Shown: positions 11,606 through 24,294 of the stretch, piece after piece
How the letters are laid out: each line of letters starts with the position of its first letter
Position numbering within the stretch: the first letter of the stretch is position 1
Assembly (NCBI RefSeq): GCF_020520425.1
Contig: NC_079492.1
Location: 104,257,157 to 104,321,156 of the forward strand
Source: Spinacia oleracea
Taxonomy: Eukaryota > Streptophyta > Magnoliopsida > Caryophyllales > Amaranthaceae
Length of the DNA stretch: 64,000 nt
Direction of reading: 5' to 3'
Translations under genes and position numbers: made by a program
The notes under the pieces: model-generated
Told to the model about the DNA's origin: nothing
Database searches by the model: none
What the model saw: the letters and a program-made list of their open reading frames with translations, nothing else

Positions 11606-13014
11606 TGAAGGAAATAATGCCCTTGGTCCAAGTATGCATTCTATGTTAAGTCTAATAAATGCGGTTCAGTATTAATTAACAAGTTAATAATTCAGTGAGA
11701 TCAAGTGAGCTGAATGCCTAGCTAGAGGCCGCTTCAGTTCAAGTGGAATTAATGATATTAATCCACAGCTTACTCTTGACTGAACCCGTAGGGTCACACA
11801 AATAGTACGTAAACGGATCAAGTATTTAATGGCATTAAATACTCCATCTATGAATATTCGGAACCGACGGATCTTGGTTTCAGTGGGAGCTAAGATCGTC
11901 ACAGGCAAGAAATGAATACTCCGGAAGCGATGATATTGCCGGAAACGGAAATATGGATCGTATCGGAAATATAAATATTATCCAAGTCGTAGATGTTGCC
12001 GGAAACGGAAACATGGTACGTATCGGAAAATATTATCGGAAATGGAAATATTGCCAGAATCGGAAATATTGCCGGAAACGGAAATATTGTCAGAATCGGA
12101 AATATTACCGGAATCGGAAAATAATTCCGGAAACGGAAATATTAAATATTTGTTCGAAACGGAAATTAATTCCGGAATCGGAAATATTAAATATTGTTCG
12201 GAAATGAATTCCGGAATCGGAAAATTTAATCGGAAGCGCATCGTACGAATAAGCATCGGACGAGGCCTGCCGGACGAGGCCCAGCACGAAGCCAGGCCAT
12301 CGCCCAGCAAGCCAAGCGCGCCGCACAAACAGCCACGCCAGGCCCAGCGCAAGGCCAGGCCCAGCAGGCTGCGCAGCGCGCACAGCGCGCACAGCACGCG
12401 CAGCGCGCAGCGCGCGCGGGCGCTGCGTGGGCTGCTGCTCGCGCGCACGCATGGGGGCCCATCGTGGCTGCCGTGCGTGTGTGTGCAAGTGTTTGTGTTC
12501 GTGCACGTTTCCTAAAACATGCAGAGTTCGGTTAATGATTAAATTCCTAATTCTATTTGATAAATTAATTAAATTAGAGTTCTTGTAGGATTCTAGGTTT
12601 AATTAATTTGTATCTGAATAGGATTTCGATTCCCTTTCCATACCCCTATAAATATGAGGCTAGGGCTCACAATTTATAAAAAAAGTTTAAAAGTATTCAA
12701 AAGTGAGTTTTTTGAGAGAAAATTAAAACACACATCTTGCTCATAAAGTGCCGAAATTTTCTAGTACCTTAAGGGCGATTCTAGTTGGTCAATCTTAAGG
12801 CGGATCCGGACGTGCTGTGGACTATCTACGGAGGGACGACACTTGGAGTCCTAAAGACTTGTTCTTGTTCGGTTCGGGCGCAGCTAGGGAGGGCACGCAA
12901 CAAAGAGTATGCATCTAAATTATGCTATATGATTATGTGTAAATAATATGTTGTCCTGGGTTAATGGTTGTTTCCGCATGATCTATGTAATGTCATATGT
13001 ATCATAACCTAACA
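11606..13014 (+). repeat. 3' LTR of copia copy 1
   Basis: Identical to the 5' LTR apart from two substitutions that I see (one in the CGGAAATATT array, one near the TATA region) and a 34-bp expansion of a 'gcgcacagc' tract around 12,375-12,415. Confidence 0.93.
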
Positions 13015-13019
13015 ATTTC

Positions 13020-13574
13020 ATCCAAATTGGAATTCAGTCATTTCCTTAAAAGGCTAAAGTATAAGTTTGCATACGAATTCGAATATGTTCCGTGATTTGT
13101 GATTTGTGTGGTTAAAATTAGCGGAAGTATGCTAAAAATAGCTGGTAATAAGAAAAGAGCATTACAGATACATGAAAGTAAATTGAACTGATTAATACTT
13201 CTACTTATGTCACAATTTGTAAATTTTCAAGAAGCTCAACCAACCAAACAAGGCTTAAATGGAAGCTAGCATCAGAAAGAATCATAGTACTGAAATACAA
13301 AGAAATTAGAAGCGCATGAAAATCATAAATCATAAATCACAAAAACATACATGATCATGCAACATACGTCGTATAAGTTATTGATCAAAATATAAGATGA
13401 GTAAAAGGAAACTTACCAGTTACCACTCACTAGAAGAGGCTAAAAACTGTTGACTTGTTGAGTATTTAGGTGAGATAAATAGATATCTAGCTTAATGGGA
13501 AACTCATGGGAATACCTAGTCTACATTAGTGGAAGTTTCTTTCAAAATTTCATTGTTTCGCCTAGTGGCCTAGT
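13020..13574. other. Unassigned intergenic sequence
   Basis: AT-rich host DNA on the right flank of copy 1. No open frame, repeat or RNA gene that I can support. Confidence 0.4.
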
Positions 13575-13880
13575 CTATTTAGCAAGGACGAAGGAGGAGC
13601 TGCTGGCTAATCTGTAGCAAAATAATGGCAAAAAGAGTCCATTTTCGGGTATTTTTCTAGTGTTTCCTAGCAGTAGCAATTGCTCAGTTCCTCTCCTAAC
13701 AAAAGAGGAAGCTCTACCAACATTAGCCTGGATGTCATCCAACTGTTCACCTTGAAACTGTAACAACACTGCCATGTCAAGAAATGTCTGGTGTAGTTCC
13801 ATTAAGGTCCTTTCTATGTCTTTCACAACGTCATGCCTCTCTTGTATTTTAGCAATTGTATGTAGTACTTGCCCCCTACC
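13575..13880 (-). pseudogene. SYP12-type syntaxin exon, broken
   Basis: Plant plasma-membrane syntaxins (SYP121/122 type) are Qa-SNAREs for exocytosis. This exon starts at an intact acceptor (TGCAG at 13,885-13,881) and reads [17 protein letters not shown], then [18 protein letters not shown] and [15 protein letters not shown]. This is the SNARE helix region of the last exon of these genes, with the zero-layer Gln in QGEQLDDI. After GTEQLL the frame shifts. The continuation into the KNTRKW membrane-anchor region is in another frame and has a premature TAG. No first exon (normally several hundred codons of Habc domain) is visible in the flanking 1.5 kb. The retained splice site argues against a processed copy. 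Likely a gene fragment. Confidence 0.8.
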
Positions 13881-13885
13881 CTGCA

Positions 13886-15418
13886 ATTTCACAAGAATGA
13901 AGTCACATAACATAACAGTTCATGTTGTATCTCATCTCAATCCAATTTACAACATATAGCCCCATATTGATGCAAACATACTCTGTATACAGAGTAATAA
14001 GAATTAAGAAGCATTCTACTTATTTCTACCACCCGTACATGGTGCCTCGGACAACAAGATTTACAAGAACATGGGCATTTTTAAAATGGGTTATTCCAAT
14101 GTGAGTTATGTAACCAACCATTCAAGCATCTAGTAAGAGATACTGATCAACTTATCACTAGCAAAGTCAAGGTAAGCGAAATCAAAACCAAAAGGAAGAT
14201 GATAAACTTTGTGAACTGACAATTCATCAAAGTTTACAGGACATCATCTTTACAGTCTAGGTTCACTCAATAAGCACATAAATCAAAATTTTGAGCCTTT
14301 TGAATTTAGCAGTCCATTATGAGAATGAGAATGATATTGTGTAACAAAAATCTGTATTTTAAAGGTGGATATAGATGTCAACAAAAAATTTCCTTCCTAG
14401 AACCTGTAATGCCAATACAATAGATGGATTCTACTTAATTTCTAGTCCTGATGGCCTAATCGATTTCACAATTTCAATACGCAATACACTATTAAACCAC
14501 AAAAAGCTAATATGAAAGCAACATTGATACTAAAATAATACGAGGATTGAATAAACAATTTAAACTGACAAAAAAAATATCATACCAAGGAGAAAGCATC
14601 ATGAATTCATAATCAAATCGCTTTCTCAAACAACCACATGAAATCAAAATATTTTTACTAAAAAACAGAATACCAATAGTTAAACATCAAGAGATTTACC
14701 ACAAAGACGGTATTAAATACGCTTAGTAGCCCACTCCATAATTTTAACCCCCTCAAAATCCAAAACCCTAAATTCAACATTTTAGTGAAGATGTGCTTGA
14801 ATTAGATTCATCAAGTTTCATTTACAATGTTCATTGTCTTCACAATGACTCATTCTTCCAACCAGACCCAAAAACCTTCACCAACCCCACAACTCCCTTC
14901 AAATGAAAGCTCAATACCCATAATATTACACCAAATACGATTTTTAAACTCAGATTTGAAGAAATTAATGGAGTTACAACAATTACTTTACCTCATTCGC
15001 CACAGATTTTCCCCTATTCCTCATTCTCTGCGACAGGTAATTCACTTCAGAACAGGAATTTGTGTGACCTTAAAACAATGTTACCTGCATAATTTAGTTT
15101 CCCGCCAAGATTTTGGTTTTTGCTACAGTGATCCTCCCAAAACCAATGACGGCTGCAGAAATTTCCACCAAAGTTTGGAATGAATTATCAACCTTCATTC
15201 AGATTGATTTGAAATTCAAAATAGAAGTCCCTCGAACGTCTATTAAACTTTCGTTTTCCCATCTACTGACCATGGTTACCATTGCAATTTTCTTTCTCCT
15301 TTTCTTTTTCAGATTCTATTTACATTATGATGCTTTACTTCCAACTTTACCCCTTGATTGACATAAGTAGTTAATCAAAGAGATCAACCGGGGAAAGCCT
15401 CATAAGGTTAACACACTC
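13886..15418. other. Intergenic sequence with one unassigned open frame
   Basis: Mostly AT-rich. An open frame of 118 codons at 14,827-15,183 (+) has a fairly protein-like stretch (LNSDLKKLMELQQLLYLIRH) ending at SLRQ before a possible donor GTAATT at 15,039. I recognise no family and see no convincing downstream exon. Treat it as hypothetical at best. Confidence 0.3.
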
Positions 15419-15431
15419 TATGAGAAAAGCA

Positions 15432-15603
15432 CCAATTGCTTGTTGGTTCAGTGGTGATTGAGGCTGAACTTGGTAGGGATAACCCGTGTTCGATCCCCCG
15501 CAACAATAATTGAGAGGGGACTGAAATCTAACCACCCAGAACTCGCCCCAAATCCGAATTAATCCTAAAGGTTAATCGGGTGCTAACACCAAAAATAAAA
15601 CTT
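15432..15603 (+). mobile_element. tRNA-derived SINE
   Basis: It carries a pol III A-box-like 'ggttcagtggtgattg' (about 15,455) and a B box 'gtgttcgatccc' (about 15,487), and ends in an A-rich tail 'ccaaaaataaaact'. It is flanked by a 13-bp duplication TATGAGAAAAGCA at 15,419-15,431 and 15,604-15,616. It lies about 430 bp upstream of the TFIIA start codon. Confidence 0.85.
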
Positions 15604-15616
15604 TATGAGAAAAGCA

Positions 15617-16033
15617 ACAGCTGTCCTAGGCATTGAGCAGCTTGTGTCCACTTAAAAATCTTGAATTCTCGTTCTCGATAAATAGAAAAGGCATCTTCTA
15701 AAGAACTCAACAGCATTGCAGATTAGGACACGTGGACCCAGAGCATTATAAACGGATGCAAACCTATTTATATTCCATCCTTTAATCTTCCTTTTCTGTT
15801 CCGTTCCCCCACCACGATTTCTCCTCCCTCCGCCTTTCTCTCTCTTCCTTTCCCACCGTCTTCTCCGCCACCTCACCTTTCTTCCGACATCTTACTCGAA
15901 GCTCGACGGCTTGGAACTCAGTGATTTCTGGTCAAATCGGTGCGTGTCTGATAACAATCGCTCCGATATTCTTTTCTCGGGCGGAGAAACCCGGTGAATC
16001 TCGGAGGTTTTTGATATTTGTTGGGTTTGAAGA
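15617..16033 (+). promoter_or_regulatory. Probable promoter and 5' UTR of the TFIIA gene
   Basis: A TATA-like 'cattataaacgg' (about 15,744) is followed by a pyrimidine-rich CT tract (15,790-15,890), common in plant leaders, and then the ATG at 16,034. The transcription start cannot be fixed from sequence alone. Confidence 0.45.
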
Positions 16034-19000
16034 ATGACGACCTCGACTACAAGCGCTGTTTACATCCACGTCATTGAAGATGTAATCGAGAAAGTTCGCG
16101 AAGAGTTCGTCGCCGATGGCGGTCCCGGCGAAAAAGTCCTCCAAGAACTTCAAGGAGTATGTAATTCGTTTCGTTAATCAGACGAAATAAAATCTTATTT
16201 CTGCTTTTAAACTGATTTTTCTGTTTAATTAGGGTTTTCGGTTTTAATTGTGTTGATTACGGTTAGTTTGGAATGAGATTGGCGGTAGAATGTTCTGATC
16301 TGAGTGATTCTAGGGTTTTGTGATTTGTAGATTTTCAGTGAAATTGATGTCTTATTTTTTGTACGTTTTCTTACAGCTGTGGGAGTTGAAAATGATGCAA
16401 GCTGGAGCTGTATTGCAGCCGAGTGAGAGGCCGTCGGTTCCCAAGCCCGCTCCTGGAGCAGGCATAACGCCTGTTCATGATTTGAATGTGCCATATGAAG
16501 GAACTGAAGAGTATGAAACACCCACTGCTGAGATGCTTTTCCCCCCGGTGAGTAATTTGCGCACTTTTAGGTTTAGCTTGTGTGTAATGGTTGAGAAACT
16601 GTCATAATCCGAACTTCTTTGTTGTCAACTTGAGAAATTGAGACAGAAAACTTTGATTTGTATTAGACTTGTTTGCATTTTAATCAGTTTTACGGTTTAG
16701 TTTACTTTTCCAGTCAATAGGAAATACATATGCTGCTTGAGTATACATATCTTCCCATAACAACTCAAGTGTAATAATTCACCTCAGTTGACCAATACTT
16801 CAAAGGAACAATTCATTTGGAATTAACAATTAATAGTGTAATCAATATTAATGTTACTCCCTCCGTCCCTAAATGTTTTTCCCGTTTCTTTTAAGGTGTC
16901 CCAAAATGATCATCTCATTTCTTCTTTCCTTTTTAATCTTTTCTTTGTAATCTTGAGTTCTTAACCTTGTAATTCTATTGGTTTATCAATAAAAGACCTT
17001 GTAATCTCATTGGTTGGTTTATGTTTGGATGGATGAATGAGTTGGCATTTTTGTTCCTTAAATTCTATTGGCTCACGATCCTTACAACTATTTTGTTTTC
17101 TGGTCAAAAAGAGACAATTCCCCATAAGAGTACAATAGTGATAGTTAATCTTCTAATGTTATCTTCTCCTTGATTACCGCGTAAAATAGCAAACGGGAAA
17201 AACATTTAGGGACGGAGGGAGTGTTATTTAAAAGTGGCTGTGTTGTGAGTCGAATAAATGCTCATTTTAAAAGTCTCATGCAGTAGAGATTGTGAACATT
17301 GATCTCTCTTTCATTCGTTAGATTCCTTCCTAAAAGTAAGAATAATAATTATCATCATATTCCTCATCACTTGTACAAATATCGTTGCCTTACGTGTCTC
17401 TTAATAAGAAAAGGTAACAAATTAAATTCCAATATATTGTATTCTGTAACTTTTCAATTACCTTTCAAATAATAGGAAATACTTATAAACATCGCACAAA
17501 GGTACAATCTACCGAGTACTCCGTAGTAAGCAATAAAACAAATGAGAGAAAACACCAACAGACCACGACAAAAATGAATGCACAACCTCCTGAAATAGAT
17601 TAATGAACAAAGATGCTTGAAGAATTAATAGTTCTTATAAAGGGATTATTGTAATATCTCTAAAAAAGCTTTACAAAGAAACGCGAAATAAGACAAAAAA
17701 GTTCCAGTTACATGAATATTTGGTAAGGGTTGGATATTTTAGTTAGGAGGATTATGGGAGGTAAATTTAGTAAATCTACAGGAAAATAATTTTCATAGTG
17801 CTAATACTCCACTAATTCTTTTCATTTGAGCTTCTTATAAAGTGAACATGGAATCAAGAAGCATGCAGAAAATGTATGAGAGAAACTATTGCAAGTACCT
17901 TATTTACTACGTTTTCTGTTTTCAGTCACAATAAGAATTAAGAAATGTCCTTGGCTTTTGAGTTTTGGTGTAAGGTGGTGTGATTGACATAGGTTGCTAT
18001 TACTGCTATGCAGTTTTTAAAATGGTTACCTCTTTCTTATTCCGACCTCTAAACATTTCAGACATGGAACAAGGAGTAATTTTGTAATAATAAGGAGCTT
18101 TGGTATTAGCATATTACTGTATATTCGGCCCACAATTCTTCTTCTTCTCCACTAGGCAAACAATTCTATAACTAACACCACTTAGCATCTATCTAGAAAA
18201 ACAAAAAATATGGGAAGATAACATATATTTTCAAATTTTTATTATTGCTACAGTGAATTATTATCTTTGAATTTTGGTATAGGAAAGAGTTTTGTTTTGT
18301 TTTTTGTTTTAGTCAAACAAGGGTTAACAAGTAATCTTTGCTTTATGTTAGTTATTTACTGGAGGATTACTTATTATTTGAATTTTGTTATAAATATAAC
18401 TCCTGTTCAGATTTCCCCTCCCACCTCCCTAAATTAGTTGGGGCAAGATTCATACTTCTGTATATTTTTTTCCCTGTAGGGGTTGAATTTGATAATTTTG
18501 TTCTGATGTTGTAGACGCCACTGCAGACTCCAATTCAGACTCCTTTGCCTGGAACTGCAGATAGTTCGATGTATAACATCCCTACGGGACCTACAGATTA
18601 TCCTACTCCAACTTCTAATGAAGGTGTTGGTGCCTCTAATGACATAAAGCCCGGAATTGGAAGGCCTAGTCCATACATGGTATTTCAAAACCTTTTCTGT
18701 GGCCAATTGGTCTAGCGGCTCTTGATATGTTTATTCTGTTGCATTTCCTGTTTACCCATCATTCAATTTAATGTTATTTTCATCATTTAAGGTTGGCTTA
18801 GTCGTTAGAGCTCACAATTTCGAGGTTGTAGTATGATTACTTGACCCATCAAGCCATGCTACTTTTCTGATATCTTAGGAATCGGGGGATTCATTTTGTT
18901 TCAGCTGTTTTATGCTGCTGTTGTGGGGGGGAGGGGGGGGGGGGGGACTTTATTCAAAAAGAAAATGCTTGGTTAGATTCAAAGTGTCAGACTTTTATTT

Positions 19001-22000
19001 TATACGGAATAGCTCTTATCTGTTTTCCAAGTAAAATGGTAACAGAATCAATGCTGAATCTTAACGATCTTGCAGCCACCACCTTCACCATGGATGAATC
19101 AGAGGACTCCACTTGGTGTGGATGTTAATGTGGGTGAGTAAGATGTTAAGGAGCTATTCTTCCACTTGCTTCCCTCTAATGTTCTGTTTCCCTCAACACT
19201 TTTCTACCCCCTGTTTGCCTGATAATACTAGCATTGTTTTTGTAATGTAGCTTATGTTGAAGGCCGAGAAGAGGTAGACAGAGGACCCTTACAAACAGCA
19301 ACTCAGGTGAATCCTTGTCTTTGGCGAGGATAATCTATCTTTTCTTTGTGCTTTAGGATTCTTGTTTTATGAACTATGTTTTCACAGTATTGAAATTATG
19401 ATTAATATGATTTGCACATGGACTGTGTTCATCTTTATGCAGTGAGACCTATCTTAATATTGTCTAATTTGGGAGACATATCCAGGACTTCTTTACAGGG
19501 CCTACGGGGAAAAGAAAACGCGATGATTTTCCACCACAGTACCAGGGAAGTGGATTTATACCTCAGCAAGATGGAGCTGGAGATGCCATGGGTGATGTTT
19601 TTGAATTGGAGGTAAAGGTCTTGACCTCTTGTTTTTATGCTACTGACAATTTGTTATAAATAGGTCCTTTAAATTTTTACTGGCTGTGAACGCTGTTGTT
19701 TGAATTTGTTTGTAGCTAATGCTAAGCTGCTTAGTAGTTTAGCTGTTTTGTTTACACGTGTCCTTGCTGGAGTGATGGGAGAATAAAAAACAAATGTCTT
19801 CTGTGCTATGTTCCTTACTATCTATAGGCTGTTTTGGCTTTTATTTTGTAATTGTTCCCCGTTGTGGCCTGGTAATCTAAGGCCTTAGGTTTAACTCGTG
19901 TGATGGGAGTTGTTGACCCCATATATGTTGCTCTTTCTTTTATTCCTTTGCTTGTAGTTCATCTCGTTTGAAGCTTGAAGGTGAGAGTGTGAGGTTATGA
20001 AGCATGGCTAAGCCGCTAAGGAATGTTTAGGTTTTCTACATTCTTCCTTGTATAAAAAGCTTCTTGTCTTTCGTTAATTGCAAATAACAATTCAGAAATG
20101 AATGTTTTCTTTTAGATTGTGTGTTGAGTTTTTGGGTTACATTATTGATCCAAGAACATGGGTTTTTCATTTAGCTGAGATACCATTGAATGTTTGAGAA
20201 TACAAGACTGGGGTATTTTCAAAGGGTGGTCATCGGGATGAATATGTTCGACAACTAACCCTTATCTCTTGATGTATGTAAAAATTCCTTTGAATGGAGA
20301 AGGTTGGTGGCTTTATATGGATGTATTTGCTATATGGTATTTATCTCAGTATCCTCTTTCAGTAACGCTTGGACCCTTGGATACTCATAGAAGATTTACA
20401 CACATAGGAAATGGTTGCTGCTAGTTTGTGCCTGTCCTCAAAGAAGTATTTGAGAATAAAGAAGTGTTGAGACTTGGATTTGGATTGATTAATTATCACA
20501 GCTGTTTTTCTTCCTTGCTAGGAGAAGATATAGTAAAGAGGCATCGGTTGTTCTAGAAGAGAGAAAACATGGGAGGTTTTAAAATTAGGAATTTGTTGTT
20601 TTTCTAAAGCTAACTTCCGTGATTCTTGAGGTTAAGGGTTTATTACATTCGTTTAGGATCCTCAAATATTCATTAAAACATTAAAGATAGTCAGAGTCCT
20701 CAATTCATTATGATCTATACCTTTGTTATATGGACTCAGCAAAATTCCCCTCATACCCGACACGATACTGACACGGATATGAATCCGTGTCAGATCTGGC
20801 ACTGTGCACTCAGACATGGCTGTTTCCAAAATCCAGTCTGTTTTTTTTACGACGAAGAAGATTGGAAAAGAAGAGAGAGCCAGAAAGGAGAACAGTAACT
20901 AGTAGAAAGGAGATGCTTTCTCACAGCTGGAAAGAGAGATGCTTTTAGACTGAGACTTTTTCACCTTCACAGACCACTTGCCTTCTCTTCTTTTCTTTGA
21001 GTTCCCGCGTGGCCAATATTTAATTGTTAAGGACAACCGTCATCAACAAAGTACTACTCCTACGTACAAACAACTCTTTAATAAAGTAATAATTTCGAAA
21101 TTTTAAAAAAGAATTTAATGATATTATTTTAAATTGGTATTTTTCATACTTTTTGTATCATTTTTAACTAAAAAATAATTTAAATAAAAAAAATACTTTA
21201 ACAATTTTTTTTTCAATGTCCCCGTGCCTGATTTTTTGGAACTTTCATACCGGACACTCGGATCCATACCCATACCCGACCCTCTTAGACGAGTCCAGGT
21301 AACATAGCCTATAACTTACTTAAGTTTGGCTGGTTATAAATTGTGTTAGGAAATAAACACAATTTAACTAAACCAACGAGTATACGAATTGGAGTTTGGG
21401 GTCAACGACCATTTGTTGTACGAGCCAAAATTACAAGCAAGGAGCTTTGTGGCCTGCGTACGAGTTTGAGGAGCATTAAAGTGTCATGGCATGACAACAA
21501 CATGTTTACAATCAAGAAGCAGCAGATCCGCATGATACATCCGGTTATGGGAATAATTCCTTAGCTTAATATTTTGTCTAGTTTCCTAGATTAATGAGAA
21601 TTTTGATTAGGAGACTTATATTTTGGTATGTCCTAAATCTCTATAATTATATAGTCATGGAGAACAAGTATAATTCTATTAGACGAGGGTTTCTAGTTTA
21701 GCCTATAAAAGGGGTTTAGGCCTAGCTAGAAAATAAGAGGAAAAAAATACATTGGTGACTGGAATCATCGATTGATGGTTATTGTATTATTTTGCAGGAA
21801 CTTAATAATGCGATATATTTGAATTTCCTCAGAAACATTTGTGTCTTTTATTATTGTTTTTGCTATTTATCTACATTGTATTCGCAGGGTTTGTTCCTAA
21901 TCCTTTGTGGCACGTGTTTGGTTATAACAACTTATAATGCTCAGCTTTGTCAATCACGTCAGTCATACATTCATACCCGTGTTGAAATCATGATATGACC

Positions 22001-24263
22001 TAGGTACAGACATAGAAATCTTGTATAACCACACCTCTGTCGGACATGTAATTCTTGTATAATTAAAATGAAGAAAGGTTATCATTATCTATATAAAATA
22101 ATTGATGCTATTCAATTTTAATAGATTGTGTCTGACCCTCAAATCCATCCCTGTATCCAAGTTCCAACATTGTACATGGCTAGCTCTTCGCCTCCCAAAC
22201 ATTAACCCCAACTTTGTGCCTGTGTTTTATTTCTGTTGTTTGGTTCTGTTGTGTGTGTGTTTCATAAGAAAGATGGGAGGGGTGTGCAATGTTTGTAGCA
22301 TGATGCATAGCTGTGCTGGCAAGTGGCAGGTTATACTTCTGGGCTGTCACGCATTAAGTGGTTATTCATCATCATCAATTGAGTACTGTGAGTGGCCATA
22401 CTGCCCAAGCACGTGTCTAGGCCTCTAGGGTTGTTTGGAAGGGAGTAGTTCTGAGGTTGTTTTCCAGACTTCTGTATAGTGCTCTATCAGGAAAGTGTCT
22501 ATTCTGACTCTTGAAGTCTTGATTACTCACAAATCATAAGGAAAGTACTGGAGATTGCTCAATTATCAGCCCACAATCCACATAAAAGGTTTGGTATAGA
22601 GTATTTATAAGTTTTATTCTCAGAATGGAGGTTTTCTGTGAGGATAAAGCGCATAAAGGTTAAAATTTTGGATGTTAGGTTTTAGAGGTTCCATTATGCA
22701 ATTGCAATTCTTTTTACTTTCAAATAGTATATATTGCTTGTAGAGTCTTCAACTGGTTTGATGCACACCCGCCTTGTTCTTACCCTCGTGTATCAGTTTT
22801 GTTGCGTTGTACTCTGTATGTGATTGACACATTCATCTGTGCTGTATGCATCTAGTTCTTCCGGTGAATCTTGAGCCAAGAGTTCAAGATATTTGGAGCT
22901 TCATTTTTCTAGGCAACCACATCAAGGATCTTTTATCAATGTTTTTCATGTTTGAGAAAAATACTTCAGCCCTTGTTTGCAGGGCTTTGTAATTTGTCAC
23001 AGTATCACTGTGGTGTTGCGTCACTTTGGTTTTTGGCTCATCAGTCTTATTTTTGTTGACTTACATTGATATTGCTGAATACGTACATAATTCACTTGTG
23101 TGCTCTTTCCTTCTCTCTCTTGCATGGGATAATTGTTCTTCTGGTCTTGTATCAGATAATTCAGAGCAAAACCTCTGGAAGAAGTGGCATTGTTAGATTA
23201 TGTACTCTTTCCTTCTCTCTCTTGCATGGGATAATTGTTCTTCTGGTCTTGTATCAGATAATTCAGAGCAAAACCTCTGGAAGAAGTGGCATTGTTAAAC
23301 AAGAGACGGGATCTTTTTCTAGGATTCCCCAACTAGATGGACCAATTCCTGATCCTTATGAAGACATGCTTTCCACACCCAATGTAAGGTTTTCTTTCTA
23401 ATCCTGGTTGTAAGCTTGTTCTGTTTTCTTTAGATCCTTCTTTTTTTAGCAGTACTTTATGTTTGCTGGACCTACTATTCATCTGCTTTATGCTCATTTT
23501 ACATTTCGATGCTTGCATGGTCTCTTTGTTGCATAGAGAGGGATTTTATGCTCTAAGAGTATAATCATTTTTTTGAAGTCTGCCGAAGATGTCATTCTTG
23601 ACAATGATTGTGCCAAACAGTTAGGGTGGGGTTTACAGAAATAGGCTAATGACAGTTTATTGATAATGATAGGGATGCCACTCCATCTCATATTGCTTAC
23701 CATTATAATGATATTGATGCTGAACTCAGTGAATTGACAATGACTAGTTTCAGTTTGAGAAAGAGAATATTGCTCGAATGAAAATATCTCTATAAGAAAA
23801 TGGGGCATGTAATCAAATTCATTATAATTCGAAAAATATTTATGTGTTTATGTTCTTGTAAAGAAAATTGGTATGATATGTTTTTTTATAGAGGAAAATG
23901 GTTTGGTATGAATTATGGCTCCAAATGAGTTGAGCATAGCCCAAAAAGAGTTTATTTTTAAAAAAAGAATCCTGGCCTACCCAAAATTCAAAAGTCCTAA
24001 ATTTACGGAAAACTTGCACTCCTATTACTTATTCTTAACTGATAGCTGGTAGGAGCTACTTGGTATTCCTGTCGTTTTAAATTCTTATTGAATTTGGCTA
24101 ACCAAGTCAGAGAGAATGTTTTTCTTACCAGTTTTCTAAAATAATACGGTAGTCTTTATTTTATGTATTTTTGTCAACAGTTTTGGTACCGTTTCTGTTA
24201 TTCCAGATGTTATGTTCACAACTTGTCACTCCACAAGTAGGAGTGAATGTTGTCTGGTTTTTT

Positions 24264-24294
<31 letters not shown>

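Larger units (their letters stand above)
2555..13014 (+). mobile_element. Complete young Ty1/copia element, non-autonomous (family copy 1)
   Basis: This is a full-length LTR retrotransposon flanked by a perfect 5-bp target duplication, ATTTC (2,550-2,554 and 13,015-13,019). LTRs are 1,375 and 1,409 bp. I see only two substitutions between them plus one 34-bp length change in a GC-rich tract, so insertion is recent. A primer-binding site and polypurine tract are in the right places. The internal region has no usable gag-pol: protease, integrase, RT and RNase H can be traced only as stop-riddled remnants (about 7,440-10,440). The leader (3,947-about 6,800) and the 3' leader (about 10,850-11,605) match the minus-strand element at 33,343-43,611. 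Inferred: a non-autonomous copy mobilised by proteins of a relative elsewhere. Confidence 0.93.

Noticed and set aside
14827-15361. Open frames of 118 and 82 codons as a host gene
   Set aside because: No recognisable domain, overlapping frames and no convincing exon partner; kept only as a remark.
20767-20793. Perfect short inverted repeat around 'gacacggat' as a regulatory hairpin
   Set aside because: It lies deep in a 3.6-kb intron with no supporting context; a 9-bp arm can occur by chance.
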